Assembly (NCBI GenBank): GCA_905182865.1
Contig: CAJJCY010000003.1
Span: forward strand, 283,001 to 347,000
Direction: 5' to 3'
Source of the DNA: an uncultured SAR324 cluster bacterium
Lineage (GTDB): Bacteria; SAR324; NAC60-12
DNA length: 64,000 nucleotides
Below the pieces are notes generated by a model. The model was given only the letters and a program-made list of their open reading frames with translations, made no database searches and was not told the origin of the DNA. This document shows, piece by piece, positions 17,467-30,025 of the stretch. The position numbers were made by a program, and so were the translations under genes. How positions within the stretch are numbered: position 1 is the stretch's first letter; each line of letters opens with the position of its first letter.

Positions 17467-18513
17467 TGGATTCTCAGGAGGGTTTCGGATCGCTGATTCC
17501 TGAAAACATCAAGAAAAAACTCCACAATGGTGGTGTTCAGTTTTCAGAACTTAGGCAAGCCGGCAAAACACCTGATAATTTAATTGAGACAATATACCGT
17601 TTTTGGCGCGGCGGAAGTATCCGTGTTGAGCGAAACTGGAACGGATTACTGGATGAAGCGGAAATAGTTCAATACAGCAACAGTGCCTGTTTTCTACCGG
17701 ATGACAGGATTTATATTAATGCCTCAACCTTCCAGAATTTGTGGAAACTTGCAACCTGGAATGTTAATTCTATCCGGACACGTCTGCCACTGATTTTAGA
17801 ATGGCTTAAGGAGCACAATCCGGATGTCCTCTGCCTTCAGGAAACAAAAGTTGAAGATCAATTGTTCCCGGTTTTGGAACTTCTGCAATCCGGATACGAA
17901 TGTGCCTTTTACGGACAAAAATCGTATAACGGTGTAGCAATTTTATCTAAACATCCAATTGAGGATGTCAAGACTGGTTTTCGCAACGGTTATGACCCGG
18001 ATAATGCCCGCCTGATTGCGGGAACCGTTTCTGGAGTAAGGGTAGTAAATGTTTACGTACCACAGGGACAAAATACAGAATCAGACAAATTTAAATCTTC
18101 GCTTACATCCTTTTGCCGAATGAATTCAGGACATTCAAGCAGAAAATAATTCGGACAGATCCTTTGCGATCATGGGTGACTTCAATATTGCTCCAAAAGC
18201 AGAAGATGTTACCAATCCGGAGGCTATGCAAAACAAAGTGAGCTTCCATCCGGAAGAACACGTACTTCTGGCAAAACTTACAGATCTTGGCTTGAGTGAC
18301 CTTTTTCGCAAATTTGATACACGGCCCGGACAATTTTCTTGGTGGGATTTTAGAACCCTGGGTTTTGAACGTGATGAAGGAATGCGCATTGATTATATCC
18401 TGGGAAATTCTGTTTTGACATCCTCATGCCAAGCATGCATAATCGATAAAGAAGCACGAGCACAAGACCGGCCTTCTGATCATGCGCCGGTAATTGGTGA
18501 ATTTATTTTTTGA
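17466..18513 (+). CDS. xth: exonuclease III-type AP endonuclease with N-terminal extension, frameshifted
   Basis: From about residue 93 this is an EEP-fold exodeoxyribonuclease III: LATWNVNSIRTRLPLILEWL, DVLCLQETKVED, YNGVAILSK, NVYVPQGQ, then in the next phase MGDFNIAP, DIGL-type SDLF, IDYILGN and PSDHAPV. One extra A at 18123-18124 links the halves as CRM-IQDIQAENNSDRSFAI. It repairs abasic sites in DNA. Unusually, about 92 residues (MDSQEGFGSLIPENIKKKL...) precede the nuclease in the same frame with no internal ATG at the usual start. Either a fusion or a lost gene boundary. Confidence 0.8.
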
Positions 18514-18542
18514 CTTAGAAAAATTCTTAATAGTGAAATTCC

Positions 18543-18887
18543 ATGAACCGTGCAAAACTTTTTAAAACAATAACCATTGCTTGCCTGTTTTTTGCATTAA
18601 GTGCAGGAAATGTTTCAGGTGCACTTCCAGAAGAGCGCCCTGGAGCATTTGCAATGGTAATTGATGTTCCAATTCGCATCCTTAGTTTAGGACTTGCGAT
18701 GGTTGGAACTGCCTTTTTCATCGTGGCTTTACCATTTGCCCTGAGCTCCGGAAGTACCGGAGACGCCTGGGATGCGCTGGTGGCTGAACCTTTTCAGTTC
18801 ACATTCACCAGACCTCTAGGTAAATTTGACGAATGGAAGAGCCCCCCCGAACAATCTGACTCTTCTGAATTGATAACCTCTGAATAG
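18543..18887 (+). CDS. small conserved envelope protein, one membrane segment
   Basis: 114 residues: a signal-like N-terminus (LFKTITIACLFFALSAG), a central hydrophobic segment (LAMVGTAFFIVALPFALSSG) and a motif AWDALVAEPFQFTFTRPLG. Short proteins of this pattern are widespread in proteobacteria without a known function. It sits 8 bases before the first beta-barrel gene, whose ribosome site overlaps the end region, so the two may share a transcript. Confidence 0.6.
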   Translation: MNRAKLFKTITIACLFFALSAGNVSGALPEERPGAFAMVIDVPIRILSLGLAMVGTAFFIVALPFALSSGSTGDAWDALVAEPFQFTFTRPLGKFDEWKSPPEQSDSSELITSE

Positions 18888-18895
18888 GAGAGAAG

Positions 18896-19465
18896 ATGAA
18901 GAAAATTATTTTAACTGTATTTGCAGCAACTAGTTTGCTTTTATACAGCACCCCATCATTTGCATTATTTTCTGTAAGTGTGGGAGTTCCTATGGTGCCA
19001 CATTTACTAGGCCAAATACCAAGTGATGGAGTAAATGACGCAATGACGGATCTAGTGGTTATTTCCTCGGTGTGCAATTGCCTTTTGCCTTAGGTTTAGG
19101 AATGGATAGTTATACAACTAAAATTAAAGAGATCGATGGACTTGATAAAGTATGAGTTTGAAAACACAATGTACTAATATTTTCTATCAGCTTCCTGTTC
19201 CTGTTGTTAACTCTGATTATTGGTTTAGGAACTGGAACTCAGAATTATGATTGTCAACACTAGTGATGCGTAAAGGTTGTTCTGATTATTATGATAAAGG
19301 ATCTGCAACCCAGTGGTATACATGTATTGGAATGCCACTTATTCCATTCTTTGACATTCACCTCAGTTACCGCTCTATTACATCAAAAAACTATAAAGAT
19401 AAAGGACGGATAAAAGATGATATAGTGGAACCGTAACAGGACTTGGTATAGCGTTCAATTTCTAA
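18896..19465 (+). pseudogene. small outer-membrane beta-barrel, decayed copy 1
   Basis: Good ribosome site (GGAGAG) and signal peptide MKKIILTVFAATSLLLYSTP, paralogous to the two genes downstream. The frame breaks near 19044 where one base is missing, then continues as DGSSGYFLGVQLPFALGLG, and later pieces FYQLPVPVVN, YYDKGSATQWYTCIGMPLIP and SGTVTGLGIAFNF appear in different frames with stops between. Losses and gains of bases are both present, unlike the single shifts in housekeeping genes, so this copy looks truly dead. Confidence 0.8.
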
Positions 19466-19599
19466 TAATAGTGATATGCCGTATTTAGAGTTCCTATGAC
19501 TCTCTTATTATATACTAAAAGCATAGAATGAATGTTACACATAAAGGGTGTGGAACTTAATGTTCAGCACCCTTTAAACTCATAGAGTTAACATTCTGA

Positions 19600-20174
19600 A
19601 TGAAGAAATTATTTTATCTGCATTTACAGCAACCAGCTTGCTGCTTTCCAGCTCCCCAATATTTGCAGGTCCCCTTACAATAAGTCTTGGAATACCTCAG
19701 GAACACACATTCACAGAAAAAAATGAAGATGGAAGTAAAATAGAAACTGATGGATCAAGTGGTTATTTCCTTGGTATAAAGTTTCCTGTTGGTTTTGGTT
19801 TAGGAATAGATAGTTATAAAACTAAATTTAAAGGAGACACTTCTAAAATTGTAACTTTCATGTATAATGTTTTCTATCAGTTTCCTATTCCGGTGATAAA
19901 TATTACAATTGGATTAGGTTCTGGCAAAACGACGCTTGATTGTAGTGCCTGCGCAGAAGATTACACGGACCCTGAAAGTGGATATAAAACTGGTTATAAG
20001 GCTGGAGAGGCAAGCCAGTGGTATACAAGTTTTGGAATACAGCTTTCCCAACTGATTGACATACATATAAGTTATCGATCTGTAACAAGTAAGAAAATTG
20101 AGCAGGTTTATAGTGGAACCAAGGTAAATTATAGTGGAAACGTAACAGGTATTGGTCTCGCGTTCAGCTTCTAA
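19600..20174 (+). CDS. small outer-membrane beta-barrel, copy 2 (signal peptide out of frame)
   Basis: The mature part is intact: LTISLGIPQEHTFTEKNEDG, DGSSGYFLGIKFPVGFGLGI, VFYQFPIPVINITIGLGSG, a CSAC pair, ASQWYTSFGIQLSQLIDIHI and a terminal LAFSF. ATG 19600 begins the same signal peptide as its paralogs, but one A is missing from the run at 19605-19607 compared with copy 3, so the signal is out of phase with the body. The only in-phase start is a weak TTG at 19638, which would truncate the signal. Homopolymer phase variation, decay or a sequencing error are all possible. Confidence 0.7.
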
Positions 20175-20239
20175 AAAAGAATCTTTGACATTGTAGACTC
20201 TGACTCGTGCAAAATGTTAACATCTGAATAGGTAATATC

Positions 20240-20779
20240 ATGAAAAAAATTATTTTAACTGCTTTTACAGCAGCAAGTTTACTGCTTTTTAGCAGCCCAG
20301 CATATGCACTTTTTACTTTAAGCGCTGGAGTCCCGTTTTCTCATTCATTTAATGATACAAACGTTGCTGAGTCAGATGGAACAAGTGGTGTTTTCCTTGC
20401 TGCCAAACTACCCATAATGGTTGGAGTGGGGCTCGACATGTATGATACTAAACTTAAAGATTCTACGAAAAAATTGAGAACTGCAATGTATGATATTTTC
20501 TATCAGCTTCCTATTCCTATCGTCAACCTGACACTTGGATTAGGATTGGGATCAACAGAGCTAAAGTGCGAAAGTTGTTCAATATATGATAAAGGGACTG
20601 CAACCCAGTGGTATACCAGCGTGGGAATACCATTTTTGCCATTTTTTGATGTACATCTCAGCTTGCGCAGAGTTTCATCAAAAATAAAAACTAACGCGGC
20701 TTCTGGAGGTACGCCCAAAGGAACTGAGTACGACGTGGGTGGTACTGTGGCTGGAATTGGTATAGCATTTGGTTTCTAA
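20240..20779 (+). CDS. small outer-membrane beta-barrel, copy 3 (intact)
   Basis: 179 residues with signal peptide MKKIILTAFTAASLLLFSSP ending AYA, then alternating strands: DGTSGVFLAAKLPIMVGVGL, MYDIFYQLPIPIVNLTLGLG, a CESC pair, ATQWYTSVGIPFLPFFDVHL and terminal GIAFGF. The length suits an 8-stranded barrel and the last residue is aromatic, as needed for BAM insertion. The C-x-x-C in the middle may be a disulphide in a loop. Function unknown. Confidence 0.8.
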   Translation: MKKIILTAFTAASLLLFSSPAYALFTLSAGVPFSHSFNDTNVAESDGTSGVFLAAKLPIMVGVGLDMYDTKLKDSTKKLRTAMYDIFYQLPIPIVNLTLGLGLGSTELKCESCSIYDKGTATQWYTSVGIPFLPFFDVHLSLRRVSSKIKTNAASGGTPKGTEYDVGGTVAGIGIAFGF

Positions 20780-20797
20780 ATAAGTGATCTGCTCTGC

Positions 20798-21463
20798 ATG
20801 TTAAACAGGACAAAATATTTCTGCAAACTGTGTCTTTCAGGATCTTTTCTTTTAGTCCTGCTCAGCCTGTCAAGCACTGCTAATGCACAGTTCATCGGCA
20901 TAAACGCTGATGTTGCTATCGATTATTCTGCAGCCCCCGGTAGTGTCTCTGGATACTCTGTCGGAATTTCACATCCTGCACCTTTTATCCCAAATATTGG
21001 ATATTCATCTGTCAGCTTTAAAGATAAAGATACCGTAACAGACTCCTCTGAGAGTACTTCATCTGTCTTACTGGAAACAACGACTACAATCAAGACTATA
21101 AATCTTTTCTACAACATTCCATTTCCTGTTGTTACAATTACTGTGGGTTTTGGTTATGGTTCAGATAACCTAAACACAGGGGTGGAGACAAAAACAACAA
21201 TTGTTGAAACCTTCGAAGGTGGTACTCCAAAGACCCAACAGACAAGTGACTTGGAAACCTCTGTCCCTGTGTCAGAAGTATTTTTTCACATTGGACTCCC
21301 TTTTTGGAACACGGTTGAGTTTCATCTTGGCTACCACTTAATGTCTTTTACTAGCATTGACATAACCAGTAATAAAAGCGGTGGTAATTTCGAAGGGACT
21401 TACAATACTAAAAAGAACTATTCTGGTGGAATGACCACAATCGGAGTTCAAGTTGCATTTTGA
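20798..21463 (+). CDS. small outer-membrane beta-barrel, copy 4 (divergent)
   Basis: 221 residues, more distant from the three before it but sharing INLFYNIPFPVVTITVGFGY and VSEVFFHIGLPFWNTVEFHL in the same places. Signal peptide LCLSGSFLLVLLSLSSTANA. The CxxC pair is replaced by a Thr/Glu-rich loop. Terminal TIGVQVAF keeps the aromatic end. Its TGA overlaps the ATG of the phosphopantetheinyl transferase (TGATG), implying coupled translation. Confidence 0.75.
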   Translation: MLNRTKYFCKLCLSGSFLLVLLSLSSTANAQFIGINADVAIDYSAAPGSVSGYSVGISHPAPFIPNIGYSSVSFKDKDTVTDSSESTSSVLLETTTTIKTINLFYNIPFPVVTITVGFGYGSDNLNTGVETKTTIVETFEGGTPKTQQTSDLETSVPVSEVFFHIGLPFWNTVEFHLGYHLMSFTSIDITSNKSGGNFEGTYNTKKNYSGGMTTIGVQVAF

Positions 21464-22118
21464 TGTTTTCCTCACCGTTTCCTGAGTTCATCAGTTTTTT
21501 CTGTGAACACCTGTCCTCATCGCCCGATTTTCAACTTCATCCGGAAGAAGAAAACATTTCAGCTTCATTTGGTTCTTCAAAAAGAAGTGCCGAGTTTTCT
21601 CTGGGCCGCTACTGTGCCCACAGAGCACTGTCAAAATTCGAACTGGAATCTGTACCAATTCTAAGAAATACTGAAAGCAGGGAGCCCTACTGGCCGAAAT
21701 CAATCAGGGGCAGTATCACTCACTCTGAAGGTTTTGCTGCTGCGGCTGTAGGATTGACAAAAGATGTGTCTGGTATTGGAATAGATTTAGAAAGTTTGTC
21801 AAGAGTAGTTGATTTTAATATCAGGAGACATGTCTGTGTAGATAAAGAACGGGAGTTTCTGGAGTCTCTGCCTACTGAGCAGGCAAACCGTTATCTTCGA
21901 ATTATTTTTTCGGCTAAAGAGTCAATCTTCAAATGCTTTTTTCCAATCTCAAAAACCTACCTTTAAAAGTTGATGCAGAAATAATAATTGATGAGAAAAA
22001 TTCAGAATTTACTTTTTTACTCTCAAAAGCATGTACCGGTATTACGTCAGCAGGTTTTCAACATTCTGGTAGGTTCTCAATAAAGGATGATCTGCTACTG
22101 ACATCAATTTATATTTAA
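21463..22118 (+). CDS. 4'-phosphopantetheinyl transferase (EntD/Sfp type), frameshifted
   Basis: RYCAHRALSKFE, PYWPKSIRGSITHSEGFAAA, GIGIDLESLSRV and FSAKESIFKCFFP are the conserved motifs, with Mg-binding Asp/Glu in GIDLE and the KE of SAKES. It would load 4'-phosphopantetheine from CoA onto carrier proteins. The frame ends early at 21966; adding one T to the run at 21962-21964 gives KTYLLKVDAEIIIDEKNSEF and the usual C-terminus to 22118. Start ATG 21463 overlaps the previous stop. No PKS, NRPS or fatty-acid genes are adjacent. Confidence 0.82.
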
Positions 22119-22447
22119 AATCTTGTTTTATCAGTTAATTGTAGATTAAAAAATTTATCTGCATCGAAATGCGTGCTGAAAGTTATCAACTTTTTATCAA
22201 CATTTAATCAAATATTTACTTCTGCTGAACAAGATAATAATCCAGGCTATGTTGGTTACTGATTAGTTATCAACAACTAACCAACAATTCCTGTTGGATT
22301 TTTTCTTTAATTTTGATAAATTATTGTTTGTCAACATTCTGCAACAAGTTGTCAACATATAAAAATAAGGTAAAAAATCTTATAATTCAAAAAGTTATCC
22401 TCTTGCCAACAAGTTGTCAACAAACCTACTACTACTAATTATAAAAT
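22119..22447. other. oriC: putative replication origin (DnaA-box-like array) upstream of dnaN
   Basis: AT-rich 330 bases with five exact TTRTCAACA nonamers, all on the plus strand: 22194-22202 and 22267-22275 (TTATCAACA), 22328-22336, 22349-22357 and 22414-22422 (TTGTCAACA); TTATCAACT at 22183-22191 is a sixth near copy. Each differs from the classical DnaA box TTATCCACA at one or two bases. Two boxes lie in an exact 16-base direct repeat (22342-22357, 22407-22422). Inverted repeats GTTGGTTA/TAACCAAC (22251-22285) and CCAACA/TGTTGG (22281-22297) add structure. dnaN-recF-gyrB follow. dnaA is not adjacent. Confidence 0.65.
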
Positions 22448-23575
22448 ATGGAAATTAATTTAAAAAGAGAAGCATTCAGTAGTACTCTGCAAAACATTAA
22501 TTCTGTTGTTGACAAAAGTACTAGTTCAAACAAACCGATCCTGTCTAATTTCGTTATCAGGACCATGGAGGGAGAAGTCTCAAAGGTTGAGTTTTCGTCG
22601 ACCGATTATGAGCTTTCTCTTGTTGAGCAGGTGGAAGCAGAAATCACAGAACCAGGCAGTATTTGCGTCAATGCAAAAAAAGTATTCGATATTGTCAAAG
22701 AACTTCAGGATGAGGATGTAAAGATTCGTTCTACAGAACAACTGTGGATTCATATTACCTGTGGTTCTTCTGAGATGCGCCTTCCTTCGGTCGAAGTCGG
22801 ATTATACCCACAAACAGTACTGGAAGAACTTCCTCAATCTGTGACGATATCTGTGGATGATTTGAAGCAGTGTATTGACATGACACTGTTTGCTGCAATT
22901 ACAAATGAGTCTCGACGAAACCTGATGGGAGTTTGTCTCAGTTCTACGAGTGACCAGCAAACACGCTGGCTTTCCACTGACGGTCATAGATTAGCACAAA
23001 TTCTCAAATCAGTAGATGATATGAATTTTAGTGAAGATCAGGAAGTTATCGTTCCCAGAAAAGTTTTGACTGAAGTACGCCGGGTAGCAGATCTTTTTGG
23101 TCAGAAAGTGGTAATTTCTTTCAATGAGCGTGTTATGCAGTTTACCGGTAGCAGGATCAGTTTCAAGACAAGGTTGATTGAAGGAAAATTTCCAAACTGC
23201 GATCCTATTATTCCCAAAGACAACACAAAGCAAATTATTGTGAACCGTGAAAGTTTTATCAATTCACTGAGAATTGTCTCTTCAATCAGTTCAGAAAAAC
23301 TAAGACCAGTGAAACTTCTTATCTCTCAGGGGGTTTTGAAACTGGAAAGTGAGAAAGCAGATTATGGAGAAGTCGTAGATGAAATAGAAATCGGCTACGA
23401 GGGTGATCCTTTTCAAATTGGGTTTAACTCCAGATATCTGTTGGATGTTTTAAATGTGATTGAAAGTGAAGATATAAAGCTAGAGAGTAAAAATTCGATG
23501 AGTCCCACCATCATCAAATCCACTGTTGATGAATCCTTTTTGTCAGTAATTATGCCATTGAGAGTCGAATGGTAG
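22448..23575 (+). CDS. dnaN: DNA polymerase III beta sliding clamp
   Basis: 375 residues, three clamp domains. MEINLKREAFSSTLQNINSV at the start, LPSVEVGLYP in domain 1, RRNLMGVCLS and WLSTDGHRLA in domain 2, FNSRYLLDVLNVI and terminal SVIMPLRVEW in domain 3, where the C-terminus forms part of the partner-binding pocket. It rings DNA and tethers the replicative polymerase. ATG 22448 lies directly downstream of the box array with no clear Shine-Dalgarno. Confidence 0.96.
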   Translation: MEINLKREAFSSTLQNINSVVDKSTSSNKPILSNFVIRTMEGEVSKVEFSSTDYELSLVEQVEAEITEPGSICVNAKKVFDIVKELQDEDVKIRSTEQLWIHITCGSSEMRLPSVEVGLYPQTVLEELPQSVTISVDDLKQCIDMTLFAAITNESRRNLMGVCLSSTSDQQTRWLSTDGHRLAQILKSVDDMNFSEDQEVIVPRKVLTEVRRVADLFGQKVVISFNERVMQFTGSRISFKTRLIEGKFPNCDPIIPKDNTKQIIVNRESFINSLRIVSSISSEKLRPVKLLISQGVLKLESEKADYGEVVDEIEIGYEGDPFQIGFNSRYLLDVLNVIESEDIKLESKNSMSPTIIKSTVDESFLSVIMPLRVEW

Positions 23576-23652
23576 CTGGACAGTTTTCGTTTTACTGTTC
23601 CTGATCACTTGTTGACTGCCGACAGTCAACCGTCAACCGCAAATTATTGTAC

Positions 23653-27171
<3,519 letters not shown>

Positions 27172-27189
27172 AATTATTGCCCCAACCCC

Positions 27190-28563
27190 ATGTCCAGCCC
27201 CCAATCCGTTGTCGCCATAGTCGGGCGTCCAAATGTAGGAAAATCAACATTATTCAATCGAATGACAAGTTCAGACGTTTATGCAGACAAGAATCCTGGT
27301 GTAACACGTGATCGCAATTCCGGAATTGCAAAATATCACGGTTTTCAGTTTATTGCAGTTGATACAGGTGGATTTGAACCAGTTGCAGAAACCTCATTGG
27401 TTCAGCAAATGAAAATACAGGCACGTCTGGCTGTTGAAGAGGCAGATTGTGTTTTGTTTGTTGTAAATGCACTGGAGGGCTGGACTCCGGCAGACAGTGA
27501 AATATTCAGGACATTGGTGAAAGCAGGAACTCCCTTGTTTGTTGTTGTCAACAAAGCCGATAACCCCCGTCTGGAAGAAGAAAGTTTTGAGTTCCATCAG
27601 CTTGGAGTTGAAAATATTTATCCAATTTCTGCCGAGCACAACCGTGGAATACAAGGACTTTTAGAAGAAGTAGATCAGCTGATTCCACTGAAAATAAAAG
27701 AAATAGAAGACGACAATGAAGATCTAAGCCGCTCTGATGCTCCTATTGCAGTTGCAGTTATTGGTAAACCAAATGCAGGAAAATCGTCGATTGTAAATGC
27801 ACTTCTCCGGAAGGAGCGGATGATTGTGGATTCGGTTTCAGGAACAACCCGTGATCCGGTGGACAGTAAGTGCAGTTTTGAAGGCCGGGATATTATACTG
27901 GTTGATACTGCAGGAATTCGTCGTCGAGGCAAGGTCAGTCGGAAGATTGAAACATTCAGTATTGTTTCTGCACTCAAATCAATAGAACGTGCAGATGTAA
28001 CTCTTTTGATTATTGATGCAGAAGAAGGTGTAACAGAGCAAGTTACCAAGATTGCCGGCTATGCCAATGAGCGCAAAAAATCACTGGTGATTGTGATGAA
28101 CAAATGGGATCTGGTCAAAAAAGACGGTATAACCCAAAAGAAAGTCAAAGAAGAAGTTTACGATAGTTTGGGTTTTATCAACTTTGCACCGGTTATTTTT
28201 GTCAGTGCGGTGACTGGACAGCGCGTTCCTCAAATTTTTGAAAACATTCTGCGGGTTCATGAGCAGTACGTCCGGCGGATTCAAACTTCAGATTTGAATA
28301 CAATTCTTCAGCTGATTGTCAACCAACATCCTCCTCCATCAAAATCGGGCCGGCCGACCAAGGTATTTTATGGTAATCAGGTTAGTGTTGCCCCACCGAC
28401 TTTTGTCTTCATGACTAATAATCCCGAAAAAACAAACTTTGCTTACGAGCGTTATGTTTCCAACCAGCTCCGCTTTCATTTTGGTTTTGAAGGTACTCCT
28501 TTGAATTTTATCTGGCGTAAGAAAAAATCGACTCACAGTAGAAAATCTGGAAAACGCAGCTAA
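27190..28563 (+). CDS. der: ribosome-associated GTPase Der (EngA)
   Basis: 457 residues with two tandem G domains: GRPNVGKSTLFNRM (near residue 12) with VDTGGFE and NKAD, then GKPNAGKSSIVNAL (near 192) with VDTAGIRRRG and NKWD, and the C-terminal KH-like domain (PTKVFYGNQVSVAPPTFVFM). Needed for 50S assembly. Starts 18 bases after gyrB, so possibly in the same transcript. Confidence 0.96.
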   Translation: MSSPQSVVAIVGRPNVGKSTLFNRMTSSDVYADKNPGVTRDRNSGIAKYHGFQFIAVDTGGFEPVAETSLVQQMKIQARLAVEEADCVLFVVNALEGWTPADSEIFRTLVKAGTPLFVVVNKADNPRLEEESFEFHQLGVENIYPISAEHNRGIQGLLEEVDQLIPLKIKEIEDDNEDLSRSDAPIAVAVIGKPNAGKSSIVNALLRKERMIVDSVSGTTRDPVDSKCSFEGRDIILVDTAGIRRRGKVSRKIETFSIVSALKSIERADVTLLIIDAEEGVTEQVTKIAGYANERKKSLVIVMNKWDLVKKDGITQKKVKEEVYDSLGFINFAPVIFVSAVTGQRVPQIFENILRVHEQYVRRIQTSDLNTILQLIVNQHPPPSKSGRPTKVFYGNQVSVAPPTFVFMTNNPEKTNFAYERYVSNQLRFHFGFEGTPLNFIWRKKKSTHSRKSGKRS

Positions 28564-28688
28564 AAAAGATATCCAAGATCAGTATTTTTGCCTAATTTTC
28601 AGACTGACGGCTAAATCCAGGGCCATTCCAAATTTACTGAAACCCTGGTAAAATTGTGCTGGTTAAATTTTCTTTCATAACCTGATTG

Positions 28689-29984
28689 TCAGGCAAAGTG
28701 TACGTCGGTAAAACGGCTACGTAGCTTGATAACTTCATCTTTGACTATTTTTCCTTGCAGTCCGGCTTTCATCAGATCAGCCAGCTCACCCATTTCGCCT
28801 TCCTTCATGCCGTATCGTGTCATTTCTTGCACACCAATTCGCAAACCGGTTGGATTTTTTGCATCCTTGTCACCAGGCAGCATGTTATAGTTGGTGATGA
28901 TGTTGTTTTTATCAGAGAGTGAGCGTGCAAGCTCTTTGGCAATTCCAAAATTGGTTACTTTTATTGCCAACTGGTGACTTTCAGTAAAACCGAATTCTTT
29001 GGCTTCCACGTTCACCCCTTCATCTGTCAGAGCCTGCCCTAAAGCTTTGGCATTAGTTATTGTTTGAGCAGCATATTCCCGGCCGAACTCAGCCATTTCC
29101 CGGACTGCTATCAGCATTCCCGGCAGAGTGTGCAGATGGTGACTGCTGGAAGAACCAGGCATTACGCCCCTGTCTACACTACTCCACCATTTCATTTCCA
29201 GTTCAGTGGCCATGTTACCTAAAATTACTCCACGCTGTGGCCCAGGGAAAGTTTTATGAGTACTTCCATTGATGAAATGCGCACCTTCCTCAAATGGATT
29301 TTGGAATTGACCACCGAGAATCAGACCAAGAACGTGAGCACCGTCATAAAGAAGAGGAATATTTTTTGCCCGGCAGACTTCTGCAATTTGTTTTACAGGT
29401 TCCGGAAAAAGGAACAGGCTTTTGCCAAGAATAACCATATTTGGGGAAGTTTGTTCTACCAGGTCAACGCATTTTGGGGCATCGAGGTGATATCCATCTT
29501 CTGTTGCAGGCCAGAAATGCAATGAGATGGAGTTTTCGCGTCCTGGAGTGAGTACCTTTCCACGAACCTGAATTCGTCTTCCAACCACACCAATTGGGTT
29601 ATGGCTGATGTGTCCACCGATTTCGATAGAATTTACAAGCACAGTATCACCACCACGCAAAATACCAAGAGCCACAGCGGTATTAGCAGCATTTCCACTT
29701 AGTGGGCGAACATCAGCCTGCAGACATTTTGCCAGCTTTATGATTTCACGAGTGGTCATGCTTTCAATTTGATCGATGTAGCGTGTACCTTCGTAATATC
29801 GGTTGTCTTGCTGTGCAGTATTTGGGTGTCCTTCTGCATAACGTCCCATGAAATCGTTGGACTCTATTTGTTTAACTGCATCCGACTGAACATTTTCGCT
29901 GGCAATCAGGTTGATGGTTTCTTTCCCACGCCATTGATTTTGGCTGTCGACGATGTCCAGGACATCAGAAATATTTACACTCAT
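28689..29984 (-). CDS. glyA: serine hydroxymethyltransferase family, atypical active-site loop
   Basis: 431 residues. NLIASENVQSDAVKQIESND, YAEGHPN, the PLP-binding Lys in NGSTHKTFPGPQRGVILGN, and VKEFGFTESHQL-type C-terminal region place it in the SHMT family. Typical bacterial GlyA has T-T-H-K-T-L-R-G-P; the S-T-H-K-T-F-P-G-P-Q form here is more like archaeal-type SHMTs and related aldolases. The expected reaction is serine plus tetrahydrofolate to glycine and methylene-THF; a threonine-aldolase-like role is the alternative. Last gene of a five-gene minus operon. Confidence 0.8.
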   Translation of the reverse strand: MSVNISDVLDIVDSQNQWRGKETINLIASENVQSDAVKQIESNDFMGRYAEGHPNTAQQDNRYYEGTRYIDQIESMTTREIIKLAKCLQADVRPLSGNAANTAVALGILRGGDTVLVNSIEIGGHISHNPIGVVGRRIQVRGKVLTPGRENSISLHFWPATEDGYHLDAPKCVDLVEQTSPNMVILGKSLFLFPEPVKQIAEVCRAKNIPLLYDGAHVLGLILGGQFQNPFEEGAHFINGSTHKTFPGPQRGVILGNMATELEMKWWSSVDRGVMPGSSSSHHLHTLPGMLIAVREMAEFGREYAAQTITNAKALGQALTDEGVNVEAKEFGFTESHQLAIKVTNFGIAKELARSLSDKNNIITNYNMLPGDKDAKNPTGLRIGVQEMTRYGMKEGEMGELADLMKAGLQGKIVKDEVIKLRSRFTDVHFA

Positions 29985-30025
29985 TTTTTCCTTGAAAATT
30001 AATTAAAAAAGGGGAGACTGATTCC

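Noticed and set aside
22281-22297. CCAACA/TGTTGG hairpin as a terminator of the pptase gene
   Set aside because: It lies 160 bases after the stop within the box array and fits origin structure better.
28564-28688. CCAGGG...CCCTGG repeat as der/glyA terminator
   Set aside because: Six-base stem with a 20-base loop and no adjacent T-run; too weak to call.
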